Source: an uncultured Oscillibacter sp.
Lineage (GTDB): Bacteria > Bacillota > Clostridia > Oscillospirales > Oscillospiraceae
Direction: 5' to 3'
Assembly: GCF_910584465.1 (NCBI RefSeq)
Contig: NZ_CAJUBK010000042.1
Location: forward strand, 1-22,749
DNA: 22,749 nt
Shown: one piece after another, positions 6,862 to 14,322 of the stretch
Layout of the letters: every line of letters starts with the position of its first letter
Position numbering within the stretch: position 1 is the stretch's first letter
Program-made: the position numbers and the translations under genes
The notes under the pieces: model-generated
What the model was told of the DNA's origin: nothing
Databases searched by the model: none
Seen by the model: the letters and a program-made list of their open reading frames with translations, nothing else

Positions 6862-8390
6862 ACATCAAACAAGCCAAGCAAGAGATCGCCGACACCCTGA
6901 AGGCATACCTAGCGAAAGATCCCCTGGGGAACTACCTCATCCCCCCGGTCCGCCAGCGGCCCATCCTCCTGATGGGCCCTCCCGGCGTGGGCAAGACCCA
7001 GATCATGGAGCAGGCCGCGTCCGAGAACGGCGTGGGCCTGGTGTCCTACACCATCACCCACCACACCCGCCAAAGCGCCGTGGGCCTGCCCTTCATCGTG
7101 AAGCGCACCTATGGCGGGGAGGAGTTCTCCGTCACGGAGTACACCATGAGCGAGATCCTCGCCTCCGTCTACGAGCTGATGGAGAAGACCGGGCTCCGGG
7201 AGGGCATCCTCTTCCTGGACGAGATCAACTGCGTCTCCGAGACCCTGGCCCCCATGATGCTGCAGTTCCTCCAGTGCAAGACCTTCGGCAACCAGCGCCT
7301 CCCGGAGGGCTGGCTCATCGCCGCCGCCGGGAACCCGCCGGAATACAACCGCTCCGTCCGGGACTTCGACGTCGTCACCCTGGACCGGGTGAAACGCATC
7401 GACGTGACCGAGGACTTCGCCGTCTGGAAGGAGTACGCCCGGGCCAAGGGCCTCCATGGGGCCGTCGTGTCCTATCTGGACATCAAAAAGGAGAACTTCT
7501 ACCGGGTGGAGACCACCGCGGAGGGCATCCAGTTCGCCACCGCCCGGGGCTGGGAGGATCTGAGCGAACTGCTGACCGCCTATGAGGCCCTGGGCCTCAA
7601 GGCGGGCCGGGAGGTGGTGGGCCAATACATCCAGCTCCCCCGCATCGCCCGGGACTTCGCGGGCTACTTGGAGCTCTATGACAAGTATCAGAGGATCTAC
7701 CACGTGGACGACATCCTCCGGGGGACCTGGCAGCCCATCACCGTCCGGGAGCTCCAGGCCGCGCCCTTCGACGAGAAGCTGTCCGTCATGGGCCTGGTCC
7801 TCTCCCGCCTGTCGGAGGCCGCCAGGGAGACCCGCCGCCAGGACGCCCTGTGCGAACGCCTCCACGCCGCCCTGACCGCGTTCAAGGAGTCCCTCGCCGC
7901 CGGGGGAGCCCCCGTGGGGACACTGGAGGCCCTGGTCCGGCAGCGCCGGGAGGCCCTGAAGCGCTCCCGTGACGCGGGCCAGTCGGACAAGCGGAGCCAG
8001 GCCCTGGCCCAGATGGAGATCGCCGCCCTGGAGGACTACCGCCGCCGCCTCGCCGGCGGGGACCCGGGCGCTCCGGGAGAGGCCATGGAGGCCGTCCGGA
8101 GCTGGTTCGACCAGGAGGTGGAACGCCGGGCCTCCCTGGCCCGGGAGGGCAGGGCCCAGATGGACCACGCCTTCGCCTTCTTAGAGGAGACCTTCGGCCA
8201 GGGCCAGGAGCTGGTGATCTTCGTCACCGAGCTCACCGCCGGGCCGGACACCAGCTGGTCCATCGAGCAGTTCGGCTGTGACGCCTATTTCCGCCACAAC
8301 CGGGAGCTCTTGTTCGACGACACCCGGCGCCGCATCCGGAACGAGATCGAGGCCGCGAGAGCGGCCGGACAGGAGGAGAGCCATGACTGA
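6858..8390 (+). CDS. MoxR-type AAA+ ATPase
   Basis: 510 residues. The start at 6858 overlaps the nitroreductase stop and has GGAGG 5 nt upstream; an in-frame ATG at 6846 lacks a site. Walker A GPPGVGKTQ (40-48), Walker B ILFLDE (117-122) and sensor-1 AAAGNP (155-160, N159) place it in the AAA_5/MoxR group. After the ATPase core (about 1-260) comes a long charged, probably coiled-coil region (about 300-460), longer than in minimal MoxR proteins. MoxR ATPases work as chaperones with VWA partners, of which E. coli RavA-ViaA is the best-known case; the likely partner is at 4896-6245. Confidence 0.9.
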   Translation: MNIKQAKQEIADTLKAYLAKDPLGNYLIPPVRQRPILLMGPPGVGKTQIMEQAASENGVGLVSYTITHHTRQSAVGLPFIVKRTYGGEEFSVTEYTMSEILASVYELMEKTGLREGILFLDEINCVSETLAPMMLQFLQCKTFGNQRLPEGWLIAAAGNPPEYNRSVRDFDVVTLDRVKRIDVTEDFAVWKEYARAKGLHGAVVSYLDIKKENFYRVETTAEGIQFATARGWEDLSELLTAYEALGLKAGREVVGQYIQLPRIARDFAGYLELYDKYQRIYHVDDILRGTWQPITVRELQAAPFDEKLSVMGLVLSRLSEAARETRRQDALCERLHAALTAFKESLAAGGAPVGTLEALVRQRREALKRSRDAGQSDKRSQALAQMEIAALEDYRRRLAGGDPGAPGEAMEAVRSWFDQEVERRASLAREGRAQMDHAFAFLEETFGQGQELVIFVTELTAGPDTSWSIEQFGCDAYFRHNRELLFDDTRRRIRNEIEAARAAGQEESHD

Positions 8391-8676
8391 GGACATGAAG
8401 AAGATCGAGGCCGTCCTGGACGGGAAGGTCCGCCCCAGCCTCCGGGCCCACGGCGGGGAGATCCAGGTCGACCATTGGGAGGACGGCGTGCTGTACGTGA
8501 AGCTGCTGGGCCAGTGCGCCGGGTGCCCCTCGGCAGACCTGACCAACGAGACCCTGGTGGAGGCGGAGCTCACCGCCGCCCTGCCGGAGCTGGTGCGGAA
8601 GGTGGCCGTGGTCCAGACCGTCAGCGACGAGCTGTGGGAACAGGCCAAGCGCCTCCTGCGGGACCACCGGCTGTAG
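8383..8676 (+). CDS. NifU C-terminal-domain Fe-S scaffold/carrier protein
   Basis: 97 residues. The start at 8383 overlaps the MoxR gene end by 8 bases and has AGGAGG upstream. It matches the NifU-like fold: VLDGKVRPSLRAHGGEI, then LLGQCAGCPSAD with the cluster-binding pair C45-x2-C48, then TNETLVEAEL. Stand-alone NifU-type proteins (Nfu) bind or carry Fe-S clusters. A further 30 residues or so follow the core. Its place at the end of the VWA-MoxR operon hints that the operon acts on Fe-S or redox proteins, as proposed for RavA-ViaA; this is inference. Confidence 0.88.
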   Translation: MTEDMKKIEAVLDGKVRPSLRAHGGEIQVDHWEDGVLYVKLLGQCAGCPSADLTNETLVEAELTAALPELVRKVAVVQTVSDELWEQAKRLLRDHRL

Positions 8677-8695
8677 ATCCCCGTCATAGCCGTCC

Positions 8696-8736
8696 CCTCC
8701 CTCTCATAAGCTGTATCATGCCGAACGGGAGGGAGG
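8696..8736 (+). promoter_or_regulatory. Hairpin that would sequester the ribosome site of the next gene
   Basis: CCTCCCTC (8696-8703) is fully complementary to GAGGGAGG (8729-8736), which is the ribosome binding site of the gene starting at 8742. The stem extends by two more pairs (T.G and C-G). If transcribed, the site would be closed, implying translational control or read-through dependence. Confidence 0.45.
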
Positions 8737-8741
8737 ACGCT

Positions 8742-9017
8742 ATGGACGATCTGCAGATGGACGAGAAGCTGGCCCAGCTCCGGCGCTGCCGCCACACCAT
8801 GGACGCGCTGAAAAAGGACGCGGAGGCCATCGAGGCGGAGATCAAGGCAGAGCTGGAGGCCCGGGGCGTGGAGCAGGTGGAGACGGTGCATTACAAGGTC
8901 ACCTGGCGGACCGTCGCCAGCACCCGGCTGGACACGAAAGCCCTCAAGGAGGAGCGGCCCGAGATCTACGCCCGCTACGCCTCCGAGACGGTCTCGAAGC
9001 GCTTCACCGTCACCTGA
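8742..9017 (+). CDS. Small coiled-coil protein of a phage-associated type
   Basis: 91 residues. The start at 8742 follows GGAGGGAGG; an upstream in-frame ATG at 8718 has no site. Residues 8-45 form a heptad-like coiled coil (LAQLRRCRHTMDALKKDAEA and beyond). The C-terminal block HYKVTWRTVASTRLDTKALK (50-69) through ETVSKRFTVT resembles small proteins found beside YqaJ-type recombinase genes in Firmicutes phages, as far as I recall. No phage gene is nearby, so this looks like a domesticated orphan. It is followed by a very strong terminator. Function unknown. Confidence 0.75.
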   Translation: MDDLQMDEKLAQLRRCRHTMDALKKDAEAIEAEIKAELEARGVEQVETVHYKVTWRTVASTRLDTKALKEERPEIYARYASETVSKRFTVT

Positions 9018-9028
9018 GCACTCTGGGC

Positions 9029-9070
9029 AAGTTTCCAGGACTTTCGAAAAAGTCCTGGAAACTTTTTTAT
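9029..9070 (+). terminator. Strong intrinsic terminator after the 8742-9017 gene
   Basis: A 16-bp perfect stem (9029-9044 with 9049-9064), loop CGAA, is followed by TTTTAT. It begins 11 nt after the stop codon and should end the operon that starts near 3861. Confidence 0.9.
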
Positions 9071-9076
9071 TGAAAA

Positions 9077-9190
9077 CGAAAGGGACCCCTCCTGGGTCCC
9101 TCTCGTAACGCTCCTCCTTCCCGTCGATGAGGCTCCCATCCTTTTCCCAGCACTCTGAGCAGGGCCCGGCTCACGCCGGGCCCTGCTCTT
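9077..9190 (+). repeat. Hairpin / C-rich linker / hairpin element, copy B
   Basis: First hairpin: AGGGACCC/GGGTCCCT (9081-9088 with 9094-9101), extendable through CGA/TCG around one mismatch. Linker: ACGCTCCTCCTTCCC (9108-9122). Second hairpin: 14-bp stem 9157-9170 with 9175-9188, loop TCAC, followed by TTTCCCCC. Because the strong terminator at 9029-9070 lies just before it, this copy is not needed to terminate the upstream gene. Confidence 0.75.
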
Positions 9191-9345
9191 TCCCCCGTCC
9201 GGGCCCCGCAGCCGGGGCCGGGAGGCCCGCTTGACAGCGGTCCCAGGCCCGGCCGCGGCCAAAGCAAGGTCCTCCGCGTCCCTGTTCAAAATCTGTGTTG
9301 CTAACAGCTATTTTTCAAAAGTGTTCGTCAAAATATTGAAAGCGA
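9191..9345. other. Intergenic stretch with no gene seen
   Basis: The first part is very GC-rich, with small hairpins such as GGCCCC/GGGGCC near 9202-9219. From about 9280 the base composition turns AT-rich. A TTGACA at 9231-9236 has no matching -10. I see no open frame with a ribosome site. Confidence 0.5.
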
Positions 9346-9370
9346 GCGGTCACCCTTGCATTGTGACCGC
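9346..9370 (-). terminator. Terminator of the small membrane protein gene
   Basis: GCGGTCAC (9346-9353) pairs with GTGACCGC (9363-9370). It lies 16 nt beyond the stop codon at 9386 on the minus strand; the T-run is weak. Confidence 0.55.
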
Positions 9371-9385
9371 CCGATAGACTGGAAG

Positions 9386-9589
9386 TTACCATTTTCCTTT
9401 AACGATTCGTCCGCCAATCAAAATGGCGGAAAAGATAACGGCGCAAAACAAGAACATAAGCCAGATTGGACTTAATACCCACAACCAGGGCCACGAGATC
9501 GCTCCAGTTGCTTTGAGTACAATAAAAATCAGTGTTAAAGCAACGACAGGGTCCATTCCAGGTCGTTTCGTTTTCTTCTCCATCCGCAT
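9386..9589 (-). CDS. Small membrane protein, transmembrane Fragile-X-F-like
   Basis: 67 residues. The start at 9589 is chosen because GGAGG lies 5 nt upstream; the longer frame from 9649 would begin inside the promoter. Two hydrophobic segments (about 13-30 and 36-60) surround the ISWPWLWVLSPIWLM motif. The motif recalls the tiny transmembrane Fragile-X-F family seen in phages and many bacteria, whose role is unknown. Base composition is clearly lower in GC than the neighbours, suggesting acquisition by transfer. It stands alone with its own promoter and terminator. Confidence 0.75.
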   Translation of the reverse strand: MRMEKKTKRPGMDPVVALTLIFIVLKATGAISWPWLWVLSPIWLMFLFCAVIFSAILIGGRIVKGKW

Positions 9590-9620
9590 AAGCGCCTCCA
9601 AATTCTGCTTTATCTTTTTG

Positions 9621-9649
9621 ATTATAGCATGGCACGGACTTCCTGGCAA
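9621..9649 (-). promoter_or_regulatory. Promoter of the small membrane protein gene
   Basis: On the minus strand TTGCCA (9644-9649), a 17-bp spacer and a perfect TATAAT (9621-9626) with a TG extension one base upstream. Confidence 0.75.
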
Positions 9650-9721
9650 CTTATTTTCATGGAATCGCCGAAGTTTCGGCCAGCAACATACAGCTTGAAC
9701 AGGGAGTCCTCCGCCCTCCGC

Positions 9722-9750
9722 TTGACAGCATCTGCCGCTTGTGCTATGGT
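9722..9750 (+). promoter_or_regulatory. Promoter of the two-component operon
   Basis: Perfect TTGACA (9722-9727), 17-bp spacer, TATGGT (9745-9750). The start codon is at 9817. It faces away from the promoter at 9621-9649. Confidence 0.7.
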
Positions 9751-9816
9751 GAGGACGATCGTGAGTATGACATCTTTCCCGGTGGGCGGAGGGATGAGGA
9801 CGGAGGGCGGAGGGCC

Positions 9817-10503
9817 ATGTATCGGATCTTCATCGTAGAGGACGACGGCGTCATCGCCGGAGCCGTGCGGCGGCACTTGGAGAGCTGGGGCTATCAGGTG
9901 GCCTGCGCCCGGCGGTTCGACGCCGTGCTGGAGGAGTTCACCGCCTTCGATCCCCAGCTGGTGCTGCTGGACATCTCCCTGCCCTTCTTCAACGGTTACC
10001 ACTGGTGCCAGGAGATCCGGCGGATCTCCAAGGCGCCCATCCTCTTCCTGACCTCCGCCTCCGACAGCGTCAACGTCGTCATGGCCATGCAGATGGGCGG
10101 GGACGACCTCCTGGCCAAGCCCTTCGACCTCCAGGTCCTCTCCGCCAAGGTGCAGGCCATGCTGCGGCGGGCCTACGACTTCGCCGCGGCTCCCCCGGCG
10201 CTCCTCTCCTGCGGCGGGGCCGTGCTGAACCTCTCCAACGGCACGCTGGAGGTCCGGGGCCAGCGGGTGGAGCTGACGAAGAACGAGGGGAAGCTCCTCC
10301 AGCTCCTGCTGGAGAAGAAGGGGCAGATCGTCAGCCGGGACGCCATGATGACGGCCCTCTGGGAATCGGACAGCTTCGTGGACGAGAACACCCTGTCCGT
10401 CAACGTGGGCCGCCTCCGGCGGAAGCTGGAGGCCGCCGGCCTGCCGGACTTCATCCGCACCAAGAAGGGCGCGGGCTATCTGGTGGAGGATGCGACGGCA
10501 TGA
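9817..10503 (+). CDS. OmpR/BceR-type response regulator
   Basis: 228 residues, start preceded by GGAGGGC. Receiver domain 1-115 with acidic pocket D9/D10, phospho-acceptor D52 (LLDISLP), T79/S80 and K101 (AKPFD). Winged-helix DNA-binding domain about 130-225, with ELTKNEGKLLQLLLE, VDENTLSVNVGRLRRKLE and IRTKKGAGYLV. The sequence resembles BceR-type regulators of antimicrobial-peptide resistance transporters. It overlaps the kinase gene by 4 bases (ATGA), so the two are co-translated. The ABC transporter that BceR-type regulators usually accompany is not adjacent. Confidence 0.92.
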   Translation: MYRIFIVEDDGVIAGAVRRHLESWGYQVACARRFDAVLEEFTAFDPQLVLLDISLPFFNGYHWCQEIRRISKAPILFLTSASDSVNVVMAMQMGGDDLLAKPFDLQVLSAKVQAMLRRAYDFAAAPPALLSCGGAVLNLSNGTLEVRGQRVELTKNEGKLLQLLLEKKGQIVSRDAMMTALWESDSFVDENTLSVNVGRLRRKLEAAGLPDFIRTKKGAGYLVEDATA

Positions 10504-11480
10504 AGCTCTTGGGCGCTTATCTCGCGCGGCACTGGAAGCTGCTGCTGCTGTCGGCGGGGAGCCTGGGCATCTGCGCCGCCGTCTTCAGTCTCTACGGCCT
10601 GCCGCTGGAGTCGGTGGGCTATGCCTTCGTGCTCTGCCTCGCCCTGGGGCTGGCGCTCTTCGCCGCCGGGTACGGGCAGTTCCTCCGGCGGCACCGGGAG
10701 CTGGAGCGCCTGCGGCTCCAGGTGAAGGAGAAGGTCCTCCCCCTGCCGCCCCCCAGGGGGCTGCTGGAGGCAGACTATCAGCTCCTCCTCCAGGACCTGG
10801 CCTCGGAGCGGGCCGCCCTGGCCATGGAGGGGCGGAACCGCCTCCAGGACATGACGGACTACTACACCCTCTGGGCCCATCAGATCAAGACCCCCATCGC
10901 CGCCATGCGCCTGCTGCTCCAGGAGGAGCCCCGGCCGGAGCTGGAGGGGGAGCTGATCAAGATCGAGCAGTATGTGGAGATGGTCCTGGGCTATCTCCGC
11001 CTGGGCAGCGACACCACGGACTACGTCCTGCGCAGCTGCGGCCTGGACGGCCTGCTCCGCCAGTCCGTGCGGAAGTTCGCCCGGCTGTTCATCCTGAAGA
11101 AGATCTCCCTGGACCTCCAGGAGACGGGGAAGACGGTGCTGACGGACGAGAAGTGGCTGGCCTTCGTCATCGAGCAGCTGCTGTCCAACGCCCTGAAATA
11201 CACCCCGGAGGGCGGCCGCATCCGCATCTTCGGCGACGGGGAGACCCTGGTCATCGCCGACAGCGGCATCGGCATCCGGCCGGAGGACCTGCCCCGGGTC
11301 TTCGAGAACGGCTTCACCGGCTACAACGGCCGGGAGGATAAGAAGTCCACCGGCATCGGCCTCTACCTGTGCAGCCAGGTGATGGACCGGCTGAACCACG
11401 GCATCTCCATCACCTCCCGCCCCGGCCAGGGCACCCTGGTCCGCCTGGACCTCAGCCGCCAGCGGCGGTGCGTCGAATAG
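10500..11480 (+). CDS. Intramembrane-sensing histidine kinase (BceS-like)
   Basis: 326 residues. Two close transmembrane segments (about 13-33 and 41-60) leave only a few residues outside the cell, the mark of intramembrane-sensing kinases. Dimerisation/phosphorylation box LWAHQIKTPIAAM with H127. Catalytic domain: N-box QLLSNALKYTP (N230), G1 DSGIGI (254-259), F-box near VFENGFTG and G2 STGIGL (283-288). Such kinases normally sense through a BceAB-type exporter, absent here, so the signal is unclear. The pseudouridine synthase gene follows after 10 nt. Confidence 0.92.
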   Translation: MKLLGAYLARHWKLLLLSAGSLGICAAVFSLYGLPLESVGYAFVLCLALGLALFAAGYGQFLRRHRELERLRLQVKEKVLPLPPPRGLLEADYQLLLQDLASERAALAMEGRNRLQDMTDYYTLWAHQIKTPIAAMRLLLQEEPRPELEGELIKIEQYVEMVLGYLRLGSDTTDYVLRSCGLDGLLRQSVRKFARLFILKKISLDLQETGKTVLTDEKWLAFVIEQLLSNALKYTPEGGRIRIFGDGETLVIADSGIGIRPEDLPRVFENGFTGYNGREDKKSTGIGLYLCSQVMDRLNHGISITSRPGQGTLVRLDLSRQRRCVE

Positions 11481-11490
11481 GGGGGGCGTC

Positions 11491-12402
11491 ATGGCAGTCA
11501 TCACGCGTCTCATCCCGCCGGAGGAGGACGGGGCCACTGTCCGGCACATCCTCCGGGCTAAGCTCCAGTTCTCCTCCCACGCCGTCTCCCGGCTGGCCCA
11601 CGGGGGCGACCTCATCCGGGTCAACGGCCTGCGCGTCCACACGCCCCACGTCCTCCGGGCGGGGGACGTGCTGGAGGTGGAGACCCGGGACGCCCGCCCC
11701 CCTAAGGCCCTCATCACGCCGGGGGCGTGGCCCCTGCCGGTGGTCTGGGAGGACGAGCATCTGCTGGTGGTGGACAAGCCCGCCGGCATGACGGCCCACG
11801 CCTCCAACTTCCTGCCGGACACGCCCACCGTGGCGGGGGCCCTGGCCTGGAGCCGGGGGGCGGATCTCATCTTCCATCCGGTGAACCGCCTGGACAAGGG
11901 CACCACCGGCCTGATGTCCATCGCCAAGAGCGGCTACATCCACGACCGGCTCCGCCGCCAGCTCCACACGGACGCCTTCCGCCGGGAGTACCGGGCCGTC
12001 TGCCTGGGCTGTCCCGTCCCGGAGCGGGGGACGGTGGACGCTCCCATCGGGCGGGACGAGGGCTCCGCCGTCGCCCGGGAGGTCCGGCCCGACGGCGCGC
12101 CCGCTATCTCTCATTACCGGGTGCTGGCAAAGGGGGACGGCCTGTCCCTGCTGGCCCTCCGGCCCGAGACCGGGCGGACCCACCAGCTCCGGGTCCATAT
12201 GGCCCACCTGGGCTGTCCCCTGGCCGGGGACTGGCTCTATGGCACGGAGGACCGGGACCTCATCCCCCGTCCCGCCCTCCACTCCTGCGGGATGACGCTG
12301 GTCCACCCGGTCACCGGGGAGCGGCTGGAGCTCACCGCCCCGCTGCCGGAGGACATGCTCCGTCTCCTGCGGGAGCGCTTCCCCCGGGGCACGACGGCAT
12401 GA
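11491..12402 (+). CDS. RluA-family RNA pseudouridine synthase
   Basis: 303 residues, starting after AGGGGGGGCGTC. N-terminal S4-like RNA-binding segment (about 15-65, with VSRLAHGGDLIRVNG) and a catalytic domain with NRLDKGTTGL (132-141) carrying the catalytic D135, in which the usual first His of HRLD is Asn. Other family blocks are VVDKPAGMTAH (93-103) and RPETGRTHQLRVHMAHLG. It converts uridine to pseudouridine in rRNA or tRNA; which of RluC, RluD or related specificity applies cannot be told. It lies 10 nt after the kinase gene and is probably transcribed with it. A terminator follows. Confidence 0.9.
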   Translation: MAVITRLIPPEEDGATVRHILRAKLQFSSHAVSRLAHGGDLIRVNGLRVHTPHVLRAGDVLEVETRDARPPKALITPGAWPLPVVWEDEHLLVVDKPAGMTAHASNFLPDTPTVAGALAWSRGADLIFHPVNRLDKGTTGLMSIAKSGYIHDRLRRQLHTDAFRREYRAVCLGCPVPERGTVDAPIGRDEGSAVAREVRPDGAPAISHYRVLAKGDGLSLLALRPETGRTHQLRVHMAHLGCPLAGDWLYGTEDRDLIPRPALHSCGMTLVHPVTGERLELTAPLPEDMLRLLRERFPRGTTA

Positions 12403-12472
12403 CCGGGCCGGCGCAGGGGCCCCGGCCTCCCGCGCGCCCCTCCTCCCCATCGGACCGGTTTCCCCGTGAACG

Positions 12473-12506
12473 AAGGCAGGTCCCGTGAGATACGGGACCT
12501 GCCTTT
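12473..12506. terminator. Bidirectional terminator between convergent genes
   Basis: A 14-bp perfect stem (12473-12486 with 12492-12505), loop GAGAT. A T-rich tract follows on the plus strand. It serves the gene ending at 12402 and the minus-strand gene ending at 12516. Confidence 0.85.
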
Positions 12507-12515
12507 CCTCTTTCC

Positions 12516-12818
12516 TTATCCGTCTTCCCCGCCGTCTCCTCCGGCTTCCTCCGGGAGGGCGGTGTCTCCCTCCATGGGCTCCTCCGGCCGGGGAGCCTTG
12601 TACATCCTCCAGGCCAGGATGCCCAGCCCCACGGCGCCGCCGCCCAGGACCGCCGTGCCCAGCAGGAACTGGTTGGTCGTGGGGCCGTAGGGGTCGTGGG
12701 TCAGGTAGGGCTTGGCGATCTTGTAGAAGAGATAGGCCAGATACAGCGCAGCCAGGCCGTAGATATTGGCGCGGGCCCTGGGGTCGGCGGGCCTTTTGGG
12801 GGCGTTCGGTTTGGACAT
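12516..12818 (-). CDS. Small two-pass membrane protein of unknown function
   Basis: 100 residues. The start at 12818 has AGGAGG 7 nt upstream; a longer frame to 12887 runs into the MATE gene and lacks a site. Basic, proline-rich N-terminus (1-17), hydrophobic segments about 19-39 and 51-71, then an acidic Glu/Gly/Asp-rich tail (about 78-100). I do not recognise the family. It starts 20 nt after the MATE exporter stop codon and is probably co-transcribed with it. Confidence 0.75.
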   Translation of the reverse strand: MSKPNAPKRPADPRARANIYGLAALYLAYLFYKIAKPYLTHDPYGPTTNQFLLGTAVLGGGAVGLGILAWRMYKAPRPEEPMEGDTALPEEAGGDGGEDG

Positions 12819-12838
12819 GAGCTTCCTCCTTTTTTCCG

Positions 12839-14212
12839 TCACGGGGCCGTCTCCGCCCCGTCGGGGCGGGTGACGCTCCGCACCCATTTCCAGCTGTGGA
12901 GCCGCAGGGCCACGGGGACGATCTTATAGATCTGGTCCCACTTCAGCAGGAAGAACACCACCGCCGGCGGGCTCCTCCACCAAAAGGCCGCCATGGCCGA
13001 GAAGGGCACCACGATGCCCCACATGCTGATGAGGTTCATCTTCGCGCTGAAGGCGGTGTCTCCCCCGCCCCGGATGATGCCGGTGTCGCAGGCCATCTGA
13101 TAAGAGGTGCCCACCGTGGTCACGGCGATGACGGCCATGAACTGCAGCGCCAGCCGCCGGGCGGTCTGCGTCAGCGTGCCGCCGAAGACCGCCAGGATGG
13201 GCAGGCGGGCCAGGAAGATCAAAGCGCCGGAGGCCAGCCCGATGGCGGTGAACAGGACCTCCAGGGTCCTCACCAGAGGCCGGAGGGCGTCCCGCCGCCC
13301 CCCGCCGATGCTCCGCCCCACCACGATGCCCGCGGCGGAGGCCGCGCCGTAGGCCACCACGGAGAGGACCTGATAGACCTGGACGGCGATGGCGTTGGCC
13401 GCCGTCACGTCGCCCCCCAGATGGCCCAGGATGCCGGTCTGCACCATCTGGGCCACGCCCCAGAGGGCCTGGTTCACCAGCACCGGGGCGGAGACCTTGT
13501 CATAGTCCCTGCGGTAGCTGGTGTCGATGAAGATCAGCTTCTTCAGGGTGAGGTCCAGCTTCTCCTCCCGGTACTTCAAATAGTATACGACGATCGCCAG
13601 CTCCACGCAGCGGGAGACCAGCGTGGCGATGGCCGCTCCCCGGACGCCCAGCTCCGGACAGCCCAGATTGCCGTAGATCAGCAGGTAGTTCAGGGTCACG
13701 TTGATGCAGAGCGTGGAGAAGGAGATGACGTAGCCGATCTTCACCACGCCGACGGAGCGGAGGGACGCCACCAGGATATTGGTGACGGTGAAGATGATGT
13801 AGGAGAAGCAGATGATCTGGAAATACGCCGCGCCCTGGGCGATCACGGCATCGTCGTTGGACAGCAGGCCCAGCAGCTGCCTCGGCCACAGCAGCACCAG
13901 CGCGAACAGCAGCGCCGACAGCGCCGCCCCGAACCGCAGGGCCACGCCGATGATGCTGGGGATGGGCTCCAGCCTGCCCTTCCCCCAGTACTGGGACCCC
14001 AGCACCACGGCCCCCTCCCCCGCGCCGCCTACCAGCATCTGGAGGAGGAACTGGATCTGGTTGCACAGGCTCACGCCGCTCATGGCCTCCTGGCTGTAGC
14101 GGCCCAGCATGACCGTGTCCATCAGGTTCACGCCGAAGGTCAATAGGTTCTGCAGGGCCAGGGACAGCGTCAGGGCGAAAAAGGCCCGGTAAAACGTCTT
14201 CTCTTCGATCAT
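12839..14212 (-). CDS. MATE-family multidrug/metabolite efflux transporter
   Basis: 457 residues with about 12 hydrophobic segments in two similar halves. Family-typical blocks are NLMDTVMLGRYSQEAMSGVSL near the N-terminus, SYIIFTVTNILVASLRSVG at about 150-168, and GILGHLGGDVTAANAIAVQV in the second half. MATE proteins export cationic drugs or metabolites in exchange for Na+ or H+; the substrate is unknown. The start at 14212 follows AGGGGAG at a somewhat long distance; an upstream in-frame ATG at 14278 overlaps the promoter. It diverges from arcA. Confidence 0.9.
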   Translation of the reverse strand: MIEEKTFYRAFFALTLSLALQNLLTFGVNLMDTVMLGRYSQEAMSGVSLCNQIQFLLQMLVGGAGEGAVVLGSQYWGKGRLEPIPSIIGVALRFGAALSALLFALVLLWPRQLLGLLSNDDAVIAQGAAYFQIICFSYIIFTVTNILVASLRSVGVVKIGYVISFSTLCINVTLNYLLIYGNLGCPELGVRGAAIATLVSRCVELAIVVYYLKYREEKLDLTLKKLIFIDTSYRRDYDKVSAPVLVNQALWGVAQMVQTGILGHLGGDVTAANAIAVQVYQVLSVVAYGAASAAGIVVGRSIGGGRRDALRPLVRTLEVLFTAIGLASGALIFLARLPILAVFGGTLTQTARRLALQFMAVIAVTTVGTSYQMACDTGIIRGGGDTAFSAKMNLISMWGIVVPFSAMAAFWWRSPPAVVFFLLKWDQIYKIVPVALRLHSWKWVRSVTRPDGAETAP

Positions 14213-14249
14213 GGAGCGATACTCCCCTTTTCGATGATGCTCATGGAGA

Positions 14250-14278
14250 AGTATACCCCGGCGGCGGGGATTTGGCAA
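14250..14278 (-). promoter_or_regulatory. Promoter of the MATE exporter operon
   Basis: On the minus strand TTGCCA (14273-14278), 17-bp spacer and TATACT (14250-14255), about 38 bp before the start codon. The spacer contains a CCCCGCCGCCGGGG palindrome. Confidence 0.7.
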
Positions 14279-14322
14279 TATGGCATCTCACGTTTCAAAC
14301 AGCATTTTTTCTCCCCCGCGTA

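Noticed and set aside
9231..9236. Perfect TTGACA hexamer
   Set aside because: No acceptable -10 at 16-18 bp and no gene follows in that direction before the minus-strand small gene.
10476..11927. A 483-codon minus-strand frame opposite the kinase and pseudouridine synthase
   Set aside because: It is a shadow of strongly supported plus-strand genes, with low-complexity composition.
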